From the NCBI GenBank assembly GCA_021773355.1, contig JAJFKE010000037.1, positions 1 to 64,000 of the forward strand: DNA of 64,000 nucleotides, read 5' to 3'. The notes under the pieces were generated by a model. It was not told where the DNA came from. It ran no database searches and worked only from the letters and a program-made list of their open reading frames with translations. Origin of the DNA: Gammaproteobacteria bacterium. Its GTDB lineage: Bacteria > Pseudomonadota > Gammaproteobacteria > Pseudomonadales > Pseudohongiellaceae. Below, piece after piece: positions 58,426 to 64,000 of this stretch. The stretch's first letter is position 1; every line of letters starts with the position of its first letter. A program made the translations under genes and the position numbers.

Positions 58426-59094
58426 ATGAAAATAAGCTTCAAACAGGCAGTGGTTTATTGCGCGCTATTTACAAGTGCTCTATGGGGCAGTATAGCCGTT
58501 TCTCAGACTACGCAGCAGTCACAGGATCTACAACGTCTTGAATCTTTGCTCAGCGAAATAAGCACACTGTCGGCTGATGTGGTGCAACTGATTGTGGAAT
58601 CAGATGGCGGCATATTGGAGGAAAGTGAGATTCAAATGTTTCTTAAGAAACCTGATGGATTTTATTGGGAAACCTTGTCTCCATTTCCTGAGCTGATAGT
58701 AACCAACGGCAGCAAACTGTGGAATTACCAGCCTGACTTGGAGCAAGTGGTAATCGAAGATTGGGACAGTAGTCGCTCGGAGTTAGCTGCACGGCTACTT
58801 AGCGGCGAAACAGGCAATCTTGCAGAGGAATACCGCATCGAAAGTGTTACCGAGCAAGATAGTGAGCATCAGGAGTTTGAATTAACACCCAGAGCAGCCG
58901 ACAGCGTTTACCAGCTAATATCCATAAATTTTATGAGAAAGGAGCTGGAATCGATTTATCTGAATAGCAGAAATGGCCAACAGACAGTCTGGCGCTTCGA
59001 GAACGTAGTACGTAACCAGGCTATTGCCGATGCCCAGTTTGAGTTTCTGCCCCCAGATAATATTGAAATTATAGAAAATAGTTACAGTCAATAA
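58426..59094 (+). CDS. lolA: Outer-membrane lipoprotein carrier LolA
   Basis: 222 residues from the ATG at 58426, with a signal peptide (to AVSQ). Family blocks: FLKKPDGFYWETLSPFPELI, GSKLWNYQPDLEQVVIEDW, and the C-terminal VWRFENVVRNQAIADAQFEF. It ferries lipoproteins across the periplasm to LolB. Downstream of ftsK as usual. Confidence 0.95.
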   Translation: MKISFKQAVVYCALFTSALWGSIAVSQTTQQSQDLQRLESLLSEISTLSADVVQLIVESDGGILEESEIQMFLKKPDGFYWETLSPFPELIVTNGSKLWNYQPDLEQVVIEDWDSSRSELAARLLSGETGNLAEEYRIESVTEQDSEHQEFELTPRAADSVYQLISINFMRKELESIYLNSRNGQQTVWRFENVVRNQAIADAQFEFLPPDNIEIIENSYSQ

Positions 59095-59149
59095 CTCATC
59101 ACTCCGGCTTTAGTCCCTGATACTGAACCAAAAAATAGGTCACAACACT

Positions 59150-59527
59150 GTGTATTACTACCTCGCAATCGCACTAGGAGGTGCCGCCGGTGCAGTATCG
59201 CGCTACTGGCTTAGTAGCACTGTGGAAAAATTTAATGGCAGTGGCTTTCCACTTGGAACATTCACAGTCAATGTGTTGGGTTCTTTCCTGATAGGTGTGT
59301 TTTTTATAGTACTGGCGGAGAAGTTGCACCTGGTTGACCAATGGCGGCCAATCATCATCGTTGGTTTCCTGGGTGCCATGACTACTTTTTCTACTTTCTC
59401 TCTCGATGCTCTGTTGTTATTCGAGCAGGGCCACTACAATACCGCACTTTTTTATATAGCCATCAGCGTAGTACTTTGCTTATTTGCTGCTTTCGCAGGC
59501 ATGCAGATAACTCGAGTATTGCTCTGA
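59150..59527 (+). CDS. crcB: Fluoride exporter CrcB (Fluc)
   Basis: 125 residues from a GTG, four membrane segments. Fluc signatures: GGAAGAVSRYWLS, GTFTVNVLGSFLIG and the pore GAMTTFSTFSLD with the Phe box. It lets F- out of the cell as a dimer. It is separated from lolA by 55 bp, and no fluoride-riboswitch sequence is seen there. Confidence 0.95.
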   Translation: MYYYLAIALGGAAGAVSRYWLSSTVEKFNGSGFPLGTFTVNVLGSFLIGVFFIVLAEKLHLVDQWRPIIIVGFLGAMTTFSTFSLDALLLFEQGHYNTALFYIAISVVLCLFAAFAGMQITRVLL

Positions 59528-59549
59528 TATCAATCAGGAATAGTTGTAG

Positions 59550-60826
<1,277 letters not shown>

Positions 60827-60827
<1 letters not shown>

Positions 60828-62215
60828 TGGATCTTCTACCGATATTTCTAAATATTCGGGGTCGAAAATGTGTCATTGTCGGCGGGGGAGAAATAGCAAC
60901 TCGCAAGGCGAGTTTGCTGCTACGAGCCGGTGCCAATTTACATATCATCGCTGAGGCCATCTGCGATGAACTGAAAATTCTTTGCGAAGAGCACAGTGTT
61001 CCCGTTAGTTTAAAAACTTACGCCAATTCAGACCTGCGAGGAGCTATTCTTGTGGTTGCGGCGACCGATAAGCTCGACACCAACAAACAGGTTAGTGAGG
61101 CGGCTAAAGCAGCCAACATTCCCGTGAACGTGGTGGATCAACCTGAGCTATGCACATTTATTATGCCTGCCATAGTTGACCGTTCGCCCATGGTGGTGGC
61201 AATTTCCAGTGGTGGAAGCTCTCCAGTTCTAACCCGCCACCTTAAAGAACTAAACGACACAATGATTCCTGCGAGGATAGATAAGCTCGCGCTATTGCTC
61301 GGCTCTTATAGAGAGAAAGTCAAAAGTAGCTTGATTAAATTTCCTGAGCGAGTCCGTTTCTGGGAAAGCGTAATGAACAGTAATATCCCGGAACTTGTCT
61401 ACAACGGCAATGTCAAGGATGCAATTGTCGAACTAGAAAAGCGGCTACATAGCTCTGGTAAAGATGTTTTGACGGGTGAGGTTTATCTCGTCGGCGCGGG
61501 ACCCGGCGACCCTGACTTGTTGACCCTGCGCGCGCTAAGATTGATGCACAAAGCAGATGTAGTTTTGTATGATCGTTTGGTCTCCGCAGAGATCCTTGTG
61601 AAATTGAGACCCGATGCAAGAAAGATATATGTAGGAAAACAGAGCGCCAACCATAGCTATGAACAAGAGACCATCAATGAGATGTTGGTTAGATTGGCAT
61701 TAGAAGGGAATAAGGTTCTTCGGCTAAAAGGTGGTGACCCCTTCATTTTTGGGCGCGGTGGGGAAGAGTTGGAAACCTTGGCTGAGGCAGGCATAGCATT
61801 TCAAATAGTGCCAGGTATCACTGCAGCGTCAGGATGTGCAAGTTATGCGGGGATACCACTGACTCATAGGGACTATTCACAATCTGTGCGGTTTCTAACG
61901 GGACATACAAAAGACGGTAAGGTGCCATTGGAATGGGATGTGTTGGTTAAGGAACAACAGACCTTGGTTTTTTACATGGGCTTGGCAGGATTGCCGATGA
62001 TTTGTGAGGCTTTGCTTGAGCATGGCATGTGTCCGTCAACACCGGTAGCAGTGGTACAGCAGGGCACTACAGCTACACAAAAAGTGTTGGTAGCTGACAT
62101 TCAAAACATAGCAGAGCTTGCAGTAGCCAATGAGATCAAGGCACCTACAATAATTATTATCGGAGAGGTAGTGAAGTTGCAGAAAAGCTTTTCCTGGTTT
62201 AACGGTGCACCTTAG
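60827..62215 (+). CDS. cysG: Siroheme synthase, multifunctional CysG
   Basis: 462 residues. N-terminal precorrin-2 dehydrogenase/ferrochelatase (CVIVGGGEIATRKASLLLRA, LRGAILVVAATDK, ISSGGSSPVL) and C-terminal SAM uroporphyrinogen methyltransferase (VYLVGAGPGDPDLLTLRALR, LRLKGGDPFIFGRGGEELE, GITAASGCASYAGIPLTHRD). It makes siroheme for sulfite and nitrite reductases, complementing cysB/cysH here. Confidence 0.97.
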
Positions 62216-62262
62216 CTTCGAGGGCAACGGACTTTTATGCCAGTTAATCGAGGGGTGATTTT

Positions 62263-62601
62263 CTATAAACAATTGTCAGGCTTGGGAAGACCTGCGATTT
62301 TACTTGCAGTCTTGGCCGGCGAACCCATAAACAATTTCATCAAATACACGCTTCTACCTTTATCCTTTCCCAGATCCCGCTTCACCAGATTTACAAAGGC
62401 TCTGTTCGCGGGAGATAGTTGATGCCTGTTGTAGAATATACGTAGCAAATTTAACACCTCCCAGTGAGAAGGGCCCAGTGTAATTTGTTCCTGCAATGCT
62501 AATTCATTAGCAACATCTTCGTTCCAGTCACCCAGGTTTTGTAGGTAACCTTCTTTGTCCAGGAGGATTTCCAGGTCTGCGATTTTTAGTATTCGTGTCA
62601 T
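62263..62601 (-). CDS. tusE: Sulfurtransferase TusE (DsrC family)
   Basis: 112 residues. The penultimate Cys, in PDNCL, is the sulfur-carrying residue, as in TusE/DsrC. Blocks DKEGYLQNLGDWNEDVANEL, ITLGPSHWEVLNLLR and RDLGKDKGRSVYLMKLF match. It passes sulfur from TusBCD to MnmA. Convergent with cysG, 47 bp apart. Confidence 0.95.
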   Translation of the reverse strand: MTRILKIADLEILLDKEGYLQNLGDWNEDVANELALQEQITLGPSHWEVLNLLRIFYNRHQLSPANRAFVNLVKRDLGKDKGRSVYLMKLFMGSPAKTASKIAGLPKPDNCL

Positions 62602-62618
62602 TGTTATTTCACGTCGTT

Positions 62619-62909
62619 TTAGAACCAGCTAATAACTTTGTCGTGCTCACAACTCAGCTCAACAAAGCGCTGAAAGTCGACACACTCGACCCGGTCGTGA
62701 ATTTTCATGAGCAGTGCTCTAGCTAATATATCTTCGCGCAGCGCATAGACCTGAATTGATGAACAAATTGTTGCCAGCAGGTCTTGCGAAGTAGCATGAT
62801 AGGCACCGTCTTCAATAAACAGTAAGGCATCACCATCATTGATGACAGTCAAGCAGGTATCCAACAAAGAGGAGTCTGGGCTACGGCTGATTGTATGAAG
62901 ACTGCTCAT
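62619..62909 (-). CDS. tusB: Sulfur relay protein TusB (DsrH-like)
   Basis: 96 residues, short DsrH-like fold (LHTISRSP, DALLFIEDGAYHA, LREDILARAL). Contains no conserved Cys, as in TusB. Overlaps tusC by 4 bp (ATGA). Confidence 0.9.
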   Translation of the reverse strand: MSSLHTISRSPDSSLLDTCLTVINDGDALLFIEDGAYHATSQDLLATICSSIQVYALREDILARALLMKIHDRVECVDFQRFVELSCEHDKVISWF

Positions 62910-63295
62910 AGATTGAATACTGTGTCTGACGCTTTTATGAGTTCGGAGATCGACTCTCTATCAATAAGCTGGATGCCGGCCAAAATATCTGCTTCGCTTA
63001 GACCACGTTGCTGCAAAGATTTCTGATCTACACAAATATTATCTATGCCATACAGCTCCAAAGTTTCGAGTGCATTACCTAGGGTTTTGCTATTTATCGC
63101 AGTGGCATCCTGGCCCTTTAACAACTGGTAGACGCCGTCCTCTAGAAACACATAGTTAACTTGCTGTTCGAAAACAGCGCAGGCTAAAGCCATGTCAAGG
63201 CAGAGGGCAGCCTTGTCCCGTCCATAAGGAGCAGCCCTGCTAATGAAGGTTATGCGTTTCTTATTCGAAGAATTGTTGGCTACTGTATCTGACAT
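62906..63295 (-). CDS. tusC: Sulfur relay protein TusC (DsrF-like)
   Basis: 129 residues; ITFISRAAPYGRDKAALCLD and FLEDGVYQLLKGQDA match DsrF/TusC. It forms the TusBCD hexamer with its neighbours. It starts 5 bp after tusD. Confidence 0.92.
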   Translation of the reverse strand: MSDTVANNSSNKKRITFISRAAPYGRDKAALCLDMALACAVFEQQVNYVFLEDGVYQLLKGQDATAINSKTLGNALETLELYGIDNICVDQKSLQQRGLSEADILAGIQLIDRESISELIKASDTVFNL

Positions 63296-63300
63296 AGGGC

Positions 63301-63690
63301 TTAGCCGAAATTCACCAGCCGATCTGAGTGCATAGCTGCATCGATCAGTTGTCCCAGTCCAGCAATCTCTGAAGTACTATAGGCGCTAGCAACCCCTAGA
63401 TCGTAACGGTCTGCTTCCGACTGATCTACTATGCCACGTTTTATGGCGGAGCTGACACAAATCACTGAATCCAGATTGTGCTCCTGGATAAGCTCATGCC
63501 ATTGCTGCTGCAGATTCGACTCGTCTTGAGCTACTACGCTTAGCTTGGATGCATTGTGCACGCCGTCACCAAAGAAGAAGAGACGATATAGCTCATGACC
63601 CTGCGCAAGTGCGGACTGAGCAAATCTTAGCGCTGAAGCGGCGGACTCAGACGAGTAGGGCGCAGCATAAATGACTATTGAAAATTTCAC
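63301..63690 (-). CDS. tusD: Sulfurtransferase TusD (DsrE-like)
   Basis: 129 residues; YAAPYSSESAASALRFAQSA and LFFFGDGVHNA, with the persulfide Cys near residue 78 (DSVICVSSAIKRGI). First gene of tusDCBE; it accepts sulfur from TusA and passes it toward TusE. Confidence 0.94.
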   Translation of the reverse strand: MKFSIVIYAAPYSSESAASALRFAQSALAQGHELYRLFFFGDGVHNASKLSVVAQDESNLQQQWHELIQEHNLDSVICVSSAIKRGIVDQSEADRYDLGVASAYSTSEIAGLGQLIDAAMHSDRLVNFG

Positions 63691-63741
63691 CTTGAGAGTT
63701 TAATCCAGCGAAGTAACGATGACTAATACTAGCAATAAAAA

Positions 63742-63760
63742 ACCCCAGACTAGCTGGGGT
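63742..63760 (-). terminator. Rho-independent terminator of the yccA-like gene
   Basis: ACCCCAG-ACTAG-CTGGGGT, 7-bp stem. On the minus strand it is followed by a T-run (TTTTTATTGC). It ends the minus-strand transcript of the gene stopping at 63797 and separates it from tusDCBE. Confidence 0.85.
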
Positions 63761-63796
63761 CTTAAATTTTGGAAATGATCAAACTAGCTAAGAAAA

Positions 63797-64000
63797 CTAA
63801 TTCCGATTCCCTGTTAATGAGCCCAATAAATGCAGCAAATGAATAAAGATATTAAAGATGCTCAGATACAGGGAAATAGTGGCCATGATGTAGTTACGCT
63901 CACCACCGTTCACAATGCGACTAGTATCAAACAGAATGAACCCAGACATCAGCAGGATAACCGCCGATGAAATCGCCAGGCTAAAGGCCGGAATCTGCAG
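63797..64000 (-). CDS. yccA: Bax inhibitor-1/YccA family membrane protein, C-terminal part
   Basis: Partial gene: 67 residues and a stop are visible, the rest lies beyond the window. The hydrophobic segments FSLAISSAVILLMSGFILF and ATISLYLSIFNIFIHLLHLL with the intervening DTSRIVNGGERNYI are typical of YccA/BI-1 proteins, which modulate FtsH in E. coli. It sits next to tusDCBE as in Pseudomonas. Confidence 0.92.
   Translation of the reverse strand: MQIPAFSLAISSAVILLMSGFILFDTSRIVNGGERNYIMATISLYLSIFNIFIHLLHLLGSLTGNRN

Noticed and set aside
59095..59149. Fluoride riboswitch before crcB
   Set aside because: The conserved GGNGAUGG...CUGAUGACUCCU pattern is absent in the 55-bp gap.

Overview
The window looks like a chromosomal segment of a gammaproteobacterium, probably marine and related to the Pseudomonas/Cellvibrio side of the class. 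This rests on gene order recalled from Pseudomonas, not on a search: gacA-uvrC-pgsA followed by tRNA-Gly, tRNA-Cys and tRNA-Leu; cysH next to thrH and pabB; and the block mnmA-hflD-purB, cspD-clpS-clpA-infA-ate-aat-trxB-ftsK-lolA-crcB-serS-cysG-tusEBCD-yccA. Housekeeping genes fill about 1-5 kb and 37-64 kb. The middle is accessory.

Layout. 1-5.1 kb: response regulator end (gacA-like), uvrC, pgsA, tRNA-Gly(GCC), a pirin, a disrupted extra copy of tRNA-Cys, the intact tRNA-Cys(GCA) and tRNA-Leu(UAA). 5.1-10.6 kb: an AT-rich island just after tRNA-Leu, with a small DNA-binding-like protein, two SPPY-type DNA methyltransferases and a convergent phospholipase-D-fold nuclease. This resembles a BfiI-like type IIS restriction-modification system; an insertion-sequence fragment lies at its far end. 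10.7-11.5 kb: an alpha/beta hydrolase.

11.7-17.7 kb: the most unusual region. Two divergent FabH-like ketoacyl synthases, both with intact Cys-His-Asn triads, lie among three related multi-membrane-span proteins. Two of these carry a C-terminal Fis-type helix-turn-helix and one has lost it. Upstream of one synthase are three near-identical inverted repeats, ACTATTC-N5-GAATAGT. Together these look like an uncharacterised small-molecule sensing circuit: synthases that make an acyl-derived signal and membrane receptors that bind DNA directly. This reading is inference.

17.8-37.3 kb: accessory and metabolic genes. They include a frameshifted phnA, a DsbA-like protein with an ECF sigma/anti-sigma pair, a tectonin-like propeller, an NhaC antiporter, an unusual MerR-PAS-adenylate cyclase fusion divergent from glpE, a propeller lipoprotein, a TPR protein, an AbgT transporter, an epoxide hydrolase, an argD-type aminotransferase, msrA, a patatin and a 5'-nucleotidase. 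37.3-41.1 kb: sulfur assimilation (TauE-like exporter, cysB, APS-reductase-type cysH) and thrH.

41.2-64 kb: pabB, roxA, purB, hflD, mnmA, nudJ; moaCDE for molybdopterin; rluE; cspD; the ClpS/ClpA N-degron machinery beside its tagging enzymes Ate and Aat; trxB, ftsK, lolA, crcB, serS, cysG; and tusDCBE, which relays sulfur to MnmA for tRNA 2-thiouridine. The rarA gene usually found between lolA and crcB in Pseudomonas is absent here.
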